Assembly (NCBI RefSeq): GCF_910589235.1
Contig: NC_060970.1
Coordinates: forward strand, 620,001 to 684,000
Direction: 5' to 3'
Source of the DNA: Vespa crabro
Lineage: Eukaryota > Arthropoda > Insecta > Hymenoptera > Vespidae
Length of the DNA: 64,000 bases
Part shown: positions 25,711-38,014 of the stretch, piece after piece
Layout: each line of letters starts with the position of its first letter
Numbering within the stretch: position 1 is the stretch's first letter
Notes under the pieces: generated by a model
The model's database searches: none
The model's input: the letters and a program-made list of their open reading frames with translations, nothing else
Told to the model about the DNA's origin: nothing
Made by a program: the position numbers and the translations under genes

Positions 25711-28608
25711 CTAATCCTTCAGCCATCTCAGCATTTTCTCGACAGCGTTGTTCAGCGAGATGTCTCCGACGTCCTGCTCCAAGGTAAGTCGTTCGGCGCT
25801 CCACCGGGTACATATGAAAAACGTGTGGTGAGCGTCGTCTTTGATCGAGTCCCCATAGTGGCAGTTGCCGTCTGCTACATTCCTCATTATTGCGAGGTAG
25901 GAGCGGAACAGGCCATGGCCTGTCAAGAATTGGGTAAGGTAGAAATCGACATCTTGCACCTCTCGATTTATTCAGTTATCTAGTCGACTGATGAGTCGGG
26001 CAATCCATCTGCCCCTAGGTTCCTGCACCCATCTGCTGTTCCAGGCTTCGATGCAATTACACCAGGCGTTGTTTGATACCTCCTCCTTCCCCAGAAAGGG
26101 CTTCTGCTGATGGACGAATTGTCTCTCCTTGGATAGTAGGTCAAACGGGATTACCCCGGCGACAACAATCACTGCGAGCTCTGAGACCGTGCGCTAGGAG
26201 CAAGCGATTCGGAGAGCGCCCCTCCTATATTTCTCATTTTGCAGTACCTCGACCCATACTTCCGTGCCGTACAGCATCACTGCTTCGGCGTCAGGCATAA
26301 GTAGTCGCCTTATGCACGGTCGGGGACCGTTGACATTGGCCATGAGTCTGTCCAGAGGTGCTACTAATTTTGCCGCCTTGTCTGCTGCCATCATTATATG
26401 CTCTCCGTAATTGAGTTTGCAATCGAGCATTACTCCTAGGTACTTGACAGCTGAATTAATCTGGAACGTCGCGTTTCCCACGGTGAAGCTGCGCAAGGTG
26501 TTGATGCGCTACTAACGAAGGTTAGTAGCACGATTTCTGTGTTCTGGTCTGTTAAGGATAGCCCGTGTTCTTCCATCTAGGAGATGACTCTGCGCATGAC
26601 TTTGTTGAGCAGCAGCACCATGTCTCTTGCAGTTATGACAACTACTATGACATCTGCGTACCCAACCAAGAAATCAACTTCAGGGACTGCCATACGTAGG
26701 ATACCGTTGTAGAAAATATTCCATATATTCGGTCCCAGTATGGAGCCCTGTGCTGCCCCCGATGTCAACTCCAAGCTTCTTGGTCCATCGCCAGTATAGT
26801 ATTCTAGGAGGCGCCCGATCAGATAATCCCCGAGAATTCGGAGTAGGTACCCCGGATAGTTGAAATTACGTTCGAGCGCTTTCATTGCCAAATCCCACCT
26901 GACGGAGTTGAAGGCATTTCTCATGTCTAAGTTAACCAGCAGGCACATAGGTCGAATATGTTGATTCCATCGCTCCGTCATTTCTGCGGCCGTGACAACC
27001 TCCTGGACTGCGTGGATGGTGGAGAAGCCGGAACAAAATCCATACTGGCGTGCAGCAAGATCGCCCACTGCCCTCACGGCCGCAAGCAGCCGTGGCATAT
27101 GAAGCTTCTCCAGGAGGTTGCCAGACGTATCCAGCATAAATATAGACAGATAAATATAGATATAAAAATATGACGAAGAGGCATTTGCTGGACTCTTGCC
27201 CTTGCTAATGAGCATAAGCCTCGCTTTCTTACACAGAGCGGGGAAGATGTCTACCCTGAGGTACATGTTATACATGGTTAGCAAGGGTGACTCTGCGCGA
27301 CGGCTTTCATTACTTCTGCTGGAAGGCCGTCTGGTCCTGGAGCTCTCTCGTTCTGCATGGAAGATGCGGCCAGGAGTAGCTCCCCTCCGTAAACTATGGC
27401 GCTTCGGTTATGCCAGGCGCAGCCTTGCTAATCGCTCTCTTCGGCTGTGAGGGGAATAGAGTATGCACCATGTATACCAACGTTCTCTCGTCCTGAGGGA
27501 TTCCTTGCGTTCGATTCCCCAGCTTGCAAGTGATGATCTGGTACACTAATCCCCACGGATTCTTCTCCACATCCAGGCACAGCTCCTTCCAGCATCATCG
27601 TTGACTGAGCTTGATGGTGCTCTTCAAAACTTTTTTGGCCGCTTAATACTCTGCAGGCAAGAGAGCAACCTCGAGGTCACGTCACTTCGCTCGTAGTGCC
27701 AAACGGCGAAGCCTTAAGAACCTCTTACGAAGATCTACGATCTCGTTCTACCACCAGTATGCAGGACGCCTTTGCCGTTTCGTGCTCTTCTTGGCACCAC
27801 TTTCGCGCAAGCCTTTTGGATGAGCAGTTGCTGCAGTAATCATCCTGGCTTGTGCAGGTGGCGATAGACTCGCGGAAGCAATTTAATGGGATTCCAAACC
27901 TTCATAAATGACCGAAAATAGCCTCTTTCGATCCATTCTTGCAATATTACATCGGGGGGATCGTTCTGCAATTGTCACGGCTGGCCTCATATCGTGTACA
28001 TCGAATAGGATGTACTGATGGTCGCTCTGAGTATAAACCTCAATTACCCGCCAGCCTGCGACTCTTGCCACAAGGTGTTCGTTGGCTAGAGAGACGTCCG
28101 TGATCGTCTCTCTGTAGTCCGGCCTTCGGAAGGTTGGTGTCGAGCATGTGTTGAATATTGATAGCTGTAGTCTCGACGCCACCTCCATGATTCGTCTTCC
28201 TCTTGAGTCCGGCCTGGCCTCCACGCATTCGAGAGTTTTGGCATTGAGGTCTCTAGTAAGAATGAGGTCCCCTTGCATTTTCCGCAACGCGTCCTTCAGA
28301 TCGTCCAGTTTTGTCGGGAAGTCGTCTATCATGCAGTGCGGGGTAAGATATACGCAGACATAAGTCATCGAGTTATGTCTCACCCAAACGTAACCATGTC
28401 TGGATCCTTGATCCGACACATGTATTTGTCGGGGATCTGGGATTCAGATGGGCGCGGAGACCAATTCGTTTGCATACTATCCTATCCCCGCTCTGTCCTG
28501 GAACTGTCCGCTGATTAGAAAAATATTTACTTTGCTCTCAGAGCAGAGCTGGGTGAGATGGTGGTGCTCCGTCCTGTTCCTAATGAGGTTACCATGAAGT
28601 ACTCTCAT
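25711..28608 (-). pseudogene. R1-clade ORF2 (endonuclease-RT), copy A, decayed
   Basis: It starts at ATG 28608 (MRVLHGNL), which overlaps the ORF1 stop. The endonuclease region spans about 27883-28608: the first catalytic motif reads ISGQF with Gly in place of Glu, the middle motif reads TRDLNAK, and the late SDH motif is intact (QSDHQYILF). Stop codons lie at about 28483 and 28444. Reverse transcriptase spans about 26577-27284, with motif A intact (NLDMRNAFNSVRW), then GAAQGSILGPNIWN, but motif C reads YADV instead of YADD. Downstream come the KYLGVMLD region (26194-26496) and a C-terminal Cys/His segment (NCHYGDS...HHTFFIC, 25711-25959). An intact product would nick the target and copy the RNA there. 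Confidence 0.85.
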
Positions 28609-29057
28609 CCTTTCTTCTTCTTGTTGGCTGTTCCAATGGTCTCCTGGAAAGGTTTACAAGCCCTTGATACCGCCAGGTGCTTCTTAAGTTCATCAACGTT
28701 ATTGAGCACAAGAAGCAAGAAGGCTCGCTGACCTTGCAGTTTTTGATCTTGTGCCGCGTGCTACCGCAGAAATAGGAAAACTAACAGCGATCGGGGCTCT
28801 TGCACGAGGCGTTATAGTGACCACAGTCGAGACAGCGGTAACATCGCTTCACTTCCGCTCTTTGCCTGGCCCTGCAGCTGACAAAGCCGACCAGCATTCG
28901 GTCGGCCTTGAAAATATTTGCTGCTGCTTCCTCCTCTATTCTGACGAGGACCAGGCGTTGTTGTCTCGCGTTGGGTCCGTCATTTTATCCTCGAGTTACC
29001 CCGCGCAGCCTGCCTGGGTCCTATTTAGGACCTCCACGATTTCTAATAAAAATGTGC
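28605..29057 (-). pseudogene. R1-clade ORF1 (gag-like) 3' part, copy A
   Basis: Only the C-terminal part of ORF1 remains. A first CCHC knuckle is visible (CYRCLDCGHYNASC, about 28790-28850), followed by a stop codon and a second, degenerate Cys/His cluster ending CKVSEPSCFLC. The frame ends in a TGA (28605-28607) that overlaps the ORF2 start codon. The protein would bind element RNA. The 5' truncation point at 29057 meets the target duplication. Confidence 0.78.
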
Positions 29058-29070
29058 AATAACAATATTT
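29058..29070. repeat. Target-site duplication of R1-clade copy A, right
   Basis: AATAACAATATTT, the counterpart of 25349-25361. The sequence directly after it (GGTAATAGCGATAATGACG) continues unit Z exactly as 20811 onwards continues unit X. Confidence 0.6.
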
Positions 29071-29336
29071 TTGGTAATAGCGATAATGACGATAATAGCG
29101 ATAATTGTAGCGATAAGATATATAATAACGACAATAACGGTTATAACGATAATAATAATAGTGATAATAACGAGAATAATAATAATAACGATTATAAAGA
29201 TTAAAATGATAATAATAACGATTAAAACGATGATAACGATCATAATGCTAACAATAACTATAATAACGATAATAACGTTATCAACGATAATAATAATAAT
29301 ATTAATAATAGTTGCGATAACTGCGACTATATTACT

Positions 29337-29678
29337 AATATCTTTACTATCGTTATTATTATAATCGTTATTATTATTATTATAATTGCCGTTATTTACT
29401 TTTTTTTAGTTAAGTTCGTTCTAATCGTTATAATCCTTACTATCGATATATAATTATTATAATTATTGTTATTATCGTTATCATCGATATTATTGTTAAT
29501 AGTATTATAGTACTTGTCGTTATTATCGATATTATAGTTATAATTATTATCGTGATTAACGTTATTATCAATATTATTGTTTGTAATGCTATTATTATTA
29601 TTATTATTATGGTTGTTACTGTTTTTAATGTTATTACTATTATTATTATCGATATTATCGTAATTATCATTATTATAC

Positions 29679-29715
<37 letters not shown>
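29337..29715 (-). repeat. Inverted segment of the simple-repeat matrix
   Basis: Here the plus strand reads TTATTATCGTTATTA, the reverse complement of the matrix on both sides. The polarity switches near ACTATATTACTAATATC on the left and in an ATT-rich run near 29715 on the right. It is the only clear strand reversal of the matrix in the window. Confidence 0.85.
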
Positions 29716-29716
<1 letters not shown>

Positions 29717-30965
29717 AATTATAATAATAAAAATAATAATATAATTAATATTGATAATATTAACTCCGATAATAATATAAATAACGATAATAACGATTAC
29801 GACGATTATAACGATTAATACATTAATAGCAATAACAACGAAATTAATGATTATAACGATAATGACTATAATTGCCATAATAACAGTGAAAACGATAGTA
29901 ACTATAATCATAATAATAACGATAATTACGTTAATAAAAAGAATAATAAAAGTAATACTACTAATAACAATTATAACTTTAATAACGATAACATTAACGA
30001 TAATTATCATAATAACGATAATAACGATAATAACGATAATAATAACAATAATTGTAATAATAAAGAAAAAACCGATAATATCAATAGTAGCGATAATAAC
30101 GTTAACAACGATAACAACGATATTAATGATAATGACGATAATAACGATAACAACGAAAGTAATGATAATAATGTTCATGACGATAATAACGGTAATAATA
30201 GCGATATAATAAATAATAACGTTAAAAACGGTAATAAAGATAACTATAACATTAGTGATAATGACGATAATAGTAATAATAACGATAATAACGATAACAA
30301 CCATAATAAAAGCGATAAAAACGATTAAATCGGTAATAATAAACATCATAACAGTAATAACTGTTATCATGACGATAATAACGATAATAACGATATTAAA
30401 CACAATAACGATAATAACGGTATTAATGATAATAATAACAATAATAATAATAATAATTATATTTGGAACGATAATAATATTATTACGGATAACATCGATA
30501 ATAACGATAATAAAGTTAATGGCGATAATAACCATAATAAATTTAATGATAACGATAATAACAATAATAACGGTTATATCGAAATTAACGATAATAATAA
30601 CGATATTAAAAAAAATAATGATAATACCAATAAAGGTAATAATTGTAATAAAATTAATTACGATAATAATAATGATAATAATAAACATAGCGATAATAAC
30701 GATAATAACGATAATAATAACGATAATTATAGTAACAAAAGTAATAATAATAATAATAATAGAAATAATAATAATATCGATAATAAATAAAATAACGATA
30801 ATAATAACGATAGTTACAATAATAATAATAGTAGTAATAATAATGATAATTATAAAAATAACGGTAACAATAACGATAATAATAATAGTAACGATTAGAA
30901 CGACAAGAATAATAATAACGAAAATAAGGATAATAACGATAATATCGATATTAACGATAATAGCG

Positions 30966-32262
30966 ATGGCCCTGATGTACCGAGCCACTTTGTTCCACTC
31001 CCCCAGAACCCGGAGCATTTTTTTGACAACGTTGCCTAGAGAGATTTTTCCGATGTCTTGCTCCAAGGTGAGTCGTTCGAAGCTCCTCCGGGCATATTTG
31101 AAGAACATGTGGTAGGCGCCGTCGACGGTAGAGTCACCATAGGGGCAGTTGTCATTTACAACCTTCCTCATTTTTCCGAGGTAGGAGCAGAACAGACCAT
31201 GCTCTATCAAAAATTGTGTGATGTAGAAGTCTATCTCCCCCGCTCCCGGTTGAGCCAGCTATCTACCAGACTGATGAGTCGGGCCGTCCATCTGCCCCTA
31301 GGCTCCTGTTCCCATCTGCTTTGCCAGATATCGATGCTGATAGACCTGGTGAGCCTTGATGCCTCCTCCTATTCCAAAACAGGCCTTTGCTGGTGAACGA
31401 ATTGTCTCTCCTGTGCTAGTAGATCGATCGGGATTACCCCCGCGACGACTAGCATCGCGGGCTCAGAGAACATGCGGTAGAAGCACGCGATTCGGAAAGC
31501 GCCCCTCCTCTGTACCGCGGCTATGCGTATGCGATATTTCTCGTGTCGCAGCGCCTCAGCCCAAACTTTTGCGCCTTACAGCATCACTGCTTAGGCACAT
31601 CAAATCATTAGTCGCTTTATGCACGGGCGCTCGCCAACACATAAGTGTGTCGAGCGAGGCTACTACTTTTTCCGCCTTGTCTGCTGCCCTAATTATGTGC
31701 CATCCAAAATTGAGCTTTCTGTATAGCATTCTACCTAAGTATTTGATAGCCGACTTTTGCCTGGACTGCCGCGTCTCCTACGATGAAGATGCGCAAGGTG
31801 TTGATGCGCTTATTCGTAAGTAGCACGATCTCTGTCTTCTGAGCTGCTAGAGATAGCCCGTGTTCTTCCATCCAGGAGATGACTCTGCGCATGACTTTGT
31901 TGAGCAACAGCTGATAATAGTCCGTGTCTCTTGTTGTTATGATAACTGCAACGTCCTTTGCGTACCCAACAAGAAAAGCACCATAAGGGACTGTCATACG
32001 TAGGATACCGCCGTAGGAAATATTCCAGATATCTGGTACCAGTATGGAGGAATGGGCTGCCCCCAATGACAACTCCAAGCTTCTCGGAACATCGCCAGTA
32101 TCGTATTCTTGAAGCGCTCGTTTAGTCTGTCCCCGAGAATTTGGAGTAGGTACTCCGAGACACTGAATTTACGTTCGAGCGCTTCCATTGCCATGTCCCA
32201 CCTGACGGAATTGAAGGCATTTCTCACGTCTAAGGTGGACAGCAAGAACAATGGGCGAGATA
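30966..32262 (-). mobile_element. R1-clade retrotransposon fragment, copy B
   Basis: A 1.3-kb minus-strand fragment truncated at both ends. The upstream end lies inside reverse transcriptase, just before motif A. The downstream end lies near the ORF2 C-terminus, so the 3' UTR and A-rich tail are missing. Both ends join the AATAACGAT matrix directly. It is clearly the same family as copies A, C and D. Confidence 0.87.
30966..32262 (-). pseudogene. R1-clade ORF2 fragment (RT to C-terminus), copy B
   Basis: The RT motif A region is present (TLDVRNAFNSVRWDMAMEAL, 31994-32251). A frameshift is followed by a second stretch with motif C altered to YAKD (FLVGYAKDVAVII, near 31970). Then come a region with several frame changes and the C-terminal domain (DNCPYGDSTVDGAYHMFFKYARR, about 31090-31160), in which the last Cys is replaced by Tyr. 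The endonuclease is absent. The frame runs straight into Ile/Val-rich matrix at its end, so the 604-codon open frame at 29396-31210 is a hybrid and not a real protein. Confidence 0.83.
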
Positions 32263-32887
32263 GATGATATAATAACGGTAATAATGATAGTAACTATAAT
32301 AACGAACATAACGATAATAATAATAAAAATAATAATAACAATAATATCGACAATAATAAAAAATAATAATAATGATAATAGCTATAAATATAACGATATT
32401 CATAAAATTAATAAAAATAATAATAATTATAATAATAACGATAATAATAGAAATAACGATAATAAACATAAAAATGATAATAAGTAATTAACGATAATAA
32501 CGACAATAACGCTAATAACGGTAATACTAACGATAATAACGATAATGACGTTCATAACGCTAATATTAACGATAGTATCGATTATAACGTTAACAACGAT
32601 ATTAATAACGATAATAATAATAGTAGCGGTAAGTGTAAAAATAAGAATGACAATAATAATAATAGTAAAAATAATAATGATAATAATAATTACTATAATA
32701 ATATAAATAAAGATAACAATAATAATAAAGATAATAACGATTAAAACGATAATAACGATTAAACGATAATAACGAATAAACGATAATAACGATAATAATG
32801 TTAATAACGATAATAAAGTTAATATTCAAGACAACTATAGTAATGACAATAATGATAATGAAAGTAATAACGATAATAATAATAATA

Positions 32888-32918
<31 letters not shown>

Positions 32919-34057
32919 TACGGAAGTAATAAAGATACTAACGAAGAAACGGTAACAGAAACGATATTACGATAATAACGATAATAGCAATAATAATAAT
33001 AATTATAATAATAACGAGAATAACGATAATAATAAGGATAATACCGGTAATAACGAAAAAACGGTATTACTAAAATAATAGCGTTAATAACAATAATCAA
33101 ATTTATAATAATAAAAATAATGATAATATAATAAATAAAGAAAATAAAGATAATAACGATTATAATGATAAAAACGACATAAATAAGAATAACGATAATA
33201 AATATGATAAATACAATAGGATTATTAACGGTATTAATAATAATAATAACGCTTATGAAGATAATAACGATAATAACGATAATAACAATAATAATAATAT
33301 TAATAATAATTATTATAATATTAATAATAATAATATTAATAACTATAATAATATTATTTAAGGTAACTACCATAACAACGATAATAACGATAATAACGTT
33401 AATAATAACAATAATAATAATAATAACGATAATAACGATTAAAACGATAATAATAACGATAATAACTAGAAAAATAATGATAGAAACGCTAATATCCTTA
33501 ATAACGTTAATAACAATAATTACTTTAATAAAGATAATAAATACGATTACATCGATAATAACGATAATAATATCGATAATTATAATAATAAAGGTAATAA
33601 CGTTAAAAATAGCGATAATTAAAAAAAATAAAGATAATAATAATTATAATGTCCATACTAATAACAATAACGATAATAGCGATAATAAAGATAATAACGT
33701 GAATACCGTTAATAATGATATTAATCGTAATAGCGATATGGACGATAATAGCAATAATAGTAGCGATATTATATATAATAAAGATAATAACGGTAATAAC
33801 GATAATATAAATAATAACGATTATAAAGATTAAAACGATAGCAAGAACGATTATAACGATAATAACGATAATAACTTTAATAATAACGATATTAAGGATG
33901 ATTATAATAACAATGATTATAATACAAGTATCGAAAATAATAATATTAATGATAATAACGATTAAGACGATAATAAATTTTATAATATCAATAATAATAA
34001 TAATAACAATAATAACGATAAAAGAGATATTTACGTTAATAACGTTACAAAGAATAA

Positions 34058-34089
<32 letters not shown>

Positions 34090-37000
34090 TTATAATAACG
34101 GTAATAATAAAATTAACGAAAATAACGATAATATCGATAATAGCGATAATTACGTCGATAACGATGACAACGATAGTAATGATAATACGGTAAAAATAAC
34201 GATAATAACAATAATAATAACGACTATAATAATAATGATAATAACGATAATAACGATTGTAATAACGATATAATAACGATAATAATAGTAACAGTAGTTA
34301 TGATAATAATAATAATATTTATAACTATAACAGTTTTATTAACGGTAACAACGACAACAACGATAATAACGATAATGAATAAAATAACCATAATAAAGAT
34401 ATTAATAACGATAATAATAATAAAAACATTTATATAGATATTAACAATAATAATATCGATAATAATAATAATGACGGTAATGACAATAATAGAGATAATA
34501 ACGGTAATAAATTTAATTATGATAATAATAACGATGATAATAAATATAATGATAATAAAGAAAATACCGTTAAAACAATATTAATAACGATAATAACGAT
34601 AAATGCAATAAAAATAAAAATAAAGCTAATAAGGATAGTAGCCACGATAGCGTTATTAACGATAATAATTATAAGAATAACGATTATAACGATAATAACG
34701 ATTGTAGTAACGATAGTTAAAATAATAACGAGAATAACGAAAATAATAGCGATAATAATAATAATAATATTAACAATGATAATAACGATAATTTCAATAA
34801 TAACAATAATAACGATATTAACGATTATAGCAGTAAAAATAAACATAATAGCAGAAGTAACGGTAATAACGACAATATCGGTAATAATAAAGATAAAAAC
34901 GATACTAAGAATAATAAGCAAAATAATAAGTATAATAATTATAGTTATAATAATAACGATAATAATGATAATAATGATAATAAGAACGATAAGATCGATA
35001 ATAATAAGGATTATAACGATAATAACGATAATAACAATGATGAGGATAATAACGGTCATGAAGTTAATAAAGATAATAATGACGATATTTATAATAATAA
35101 TAATAATTATTATAATAATAATAAAAGTAATAATAATAAGAACGATAATTATAAAAATAACAATAACAATATCGATAGATATAATATTAATAATAATAGC
35201 AATAACAGCGATAATTATAAAAACAACAGTAATAATAACGATAATAATAATAGTAACCATAACAACGAAAATAAAATAACAAGAAAAATAATAACGAAAA
35301 TAAAGATAATAACGATAATAATAACGATAATAATAAAAATAACGATAATAAAGAAAGCTTTAATATCAAAGATAATAGAAATAATAAAAATAATAATAAT
35401 TGTAATAATGACGATAATAATAGAAATATAGATAACAATAACAATAAGAGTAATAGTCACTATAAAGGCGACAAAAAACACGATAAGAATAATAATAACG
35501 ATAATAAAGGCGATAATAACGTTATTAACGGTAATAACGATAATAATAAAAATAACTATAATAACAATAATAACAAAGATAATTAGGATAATAACGATAA
35601 TAAAGATAATAATTACGTTAATGACGATTATAACGGTAAAAGCATTAAAGATAAAGATAATAACAAAAATAACGATGATATAGAAAATTACGATAATAAC
35701 GATAATAACGATAATAAAACTAATAACGATAATAATAAAGATAAAAACGATAATAACGATTATAACACTAATAATAAATATAATAACGATAATATCCTTA
35801 ATGAACGTTAATAATAATAATAATAATGATGATAATAATAATTACGAAAATAATAAAAATAGCAATAATGATAATATTAAAGGTAATAACGATTATAACG
35901 ATAATAATAAAGATAATAGACATAATAGCGATAATAACGAAATTAATAACGATAAAAATAATAATAACTACAATAAGATAATATCAAAGAAAAAAACGAT
36001 AATAACGTTAATAGCGATAATAACGTTAAAAACGATAATAGCGATAATAATAAGGATAATAATAATAATAATAACGATTATAACGATAATAGCGATTGTA
36101 ATAACGATAGTGAAATTAATAAGGAGAATAACGATACTAATAACGGTAATAATAATAATAATGTAAATAACGATTACAACGATCATTACAATAAAAACAA
36201 TAATAACTATAATGACGATAATAATAATAACCATAATAACGATAGTAACGATAATAAAGGGTATAATAATAATAATAATATTAATAACGATTATAATGTT
36301 AATAAAGACAACAATAACGTTAATAATAATAATAACGATAATAATAATAATAACAATCATAAGAATAATACCGGTAATAATAACGATAATAACGATACAA
36401 CGATAACAGTAACGTTATTAAAGTTAATGACAGTAATATTAAAATAATAAAATTAACGATATTAACGATAATTTCGATAATATTAACGATAATAATAATA
36501 ACACTATAAAATATAATAGTAATATTAAAAACGATAATAATAATAATAACGATAATAAAGATATTAACGAATATAATGTTAATAACTCTAATAAGAACGA
36601 TAATAGTAATAGTAACGGTAACTGCGACAATAATAACTAAAGTAATAATAATAATTAGAATAATAATAATTATTATAATAATAATAATAACGATAAAGCT
36701 TTAATATGGTAATTACGATAATAACGTTATTAACGATAACAATAATTATAACGATAATAAAGAGAATTATAATATTAATATATTATTGTATTTATTAATA
36801 GTATTAGCGATAGCAACTATAATAACGTTAATAGTGATTATTCGATAATATAGGAAATAACGTATATTACTGTAATGATAACGATAATAATAAAATAACG
36901 ATAATAAGGATGATAAATATTTTACCCAATATAACTTTAATAACGATAACAATAGTAGTAACAATTACAGAGAAAATTATAACGATAATAATAATAATAA

Positions 37001-37725
37001 AATTAATAACGAAAATAAAAGAAATAAACATAATAAACATAATATCGATAATTACGATAATAACTTTAATAACGGTAACAAGGATAATAATAACTATATT
37101 AATAATAATAACTGTAATAACGATAATAACGATAATAACGATAATAACGATAATAACGATAATAACGGTAATAAATATAATAATAATAATAGAAATAGAT
37201 GCAATAACAATAATATTTATAACGATAATAATAATACTAACGTTAAAAAAAATAATATTGATAATAATAATAACGATAATAGTAAAAATAAAAATAATAA
37301 CGATTATAACGTTATTAACAACGATAATAAAGATAATAACGGTAATAAAGTTGATAACGATAATAACGGTAATAAAAATAATAACAATTATAACCGTAAT
37401 AAATAAAATACCGTTAATAACTATAATAACGACAATAGTAAGGATAGTATCGATAATAAGGTTAATAAATATAATAATAACGATGATTATAACGATAATA
37501 ACGATAATTACGAATATTATGTTTATAAGGAAAATACGATTAAAATCACGATCATAACGATAATAACTACTAATAACGATACTAATAATGACAATAATAA
37601 TAGTATTCATAACAGTGACGATAATAACGATAATTATAACTGTATTAATAATAGTAATAATAATAATAATAATTATAATAATAATTATAATAACAATAAT
37701 ACTAATACTAATAATAATAATAATC

Positions 37726-37760
<35 letters not shown>

Positions 37761-37771
37761 CATAATAATAA
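32263..37771 (+). repeat. AATAACGAT/AAT simple-repeat array including unit Y
   Basis: 5.5 kb of matrix in the usual orientation. It contains unit Y (about 33054-34420), the most complete uninterrupted relative of units X and Z. The last 100 bp (37665-37771) are nearly pure AAT and abut the 3' tail of R1 copy C. No gene is seen. Confidence 0.93.
33054..34420 (+). repeat. Large repeat unit Y (uninterrupted)
   Basis: Holds in order the landmarks CGGTATTACT (33062), ATTAACGG (33221), ATAACTAG (33462), GTAATAGCGATAT (33742) and AATGATAATACGGTAA (34178). The last of these lies on the far side of the LTR element in unit X. Unit Y therefore serves as the empty-site reference for both the LTR element and R1 copy A. 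Confidence 0.75.
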
Positions 37772-38014
37772 TTTTTCTTTTGATGGTCTGAGAATACCAT
37801 ACTGTAGGCACTAACTCAGAGTCTCCGTCCGCCATAGGGACACTTTGGGTCCCCCACTTAAGTCCATGAAGTGTCGCGCTCATCGTTGGAATAGGCACTA
37901 CCGAGTAAACTCATATCCAACCTAGTGGCATAGTAAAACTATCCCGGAACCGCCAAGTGGAATTACTTCGGGATGGCGTCATTGCATCAGGTCCCTATAC
38001 GGGACTCTACCGTT

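Larger units (their letters stand above)
25362..29057 (-). mobile_element. R1-clade non-LTR retrotransposon, copy A
   Basis: Minus-strand element, 5'-truncated within ORF1, with a 3' UTR and an A-rich tail at 25362-25370. It carries the end of a gag-like ORF1 with CCHC knuckles, then ORF2 with an APE-type endonuclease, reverse transcriptase and a C-terminal zinc-finger region. The 3' UTR starts GATGGTCTGAGAAT on the plus strand, as in copy C. It interrupts a repeat unit whose uninterrupted relatives occur at 20.2-21.2 and 33.0-34.0 kb. Several stops and frameshifts make it inactive. Confidence 0.88.
29058..30965 (+). repeat. AATAACGAT array with an inverted segment
   Basis: It resumes unit Z after copy A; GCGATAACTGCGACTAT at 29314 matches 21073. 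It is interrupted by the reverse-oriented segment at about 29337-29715, then continues in the usual orientation to the 3' end of R1 copy B. No gene is seen. Confidence 0.9.

Noticed and set aside
29396..31210. 604-codon open frame on the minus strand
   Set aside because: It joins the end of R1-clade ORF2 (copy B) to simple repeat and then to the inverted patch, where its composition changes from Ile/Val to Asn/Asp. A chance hybrid.
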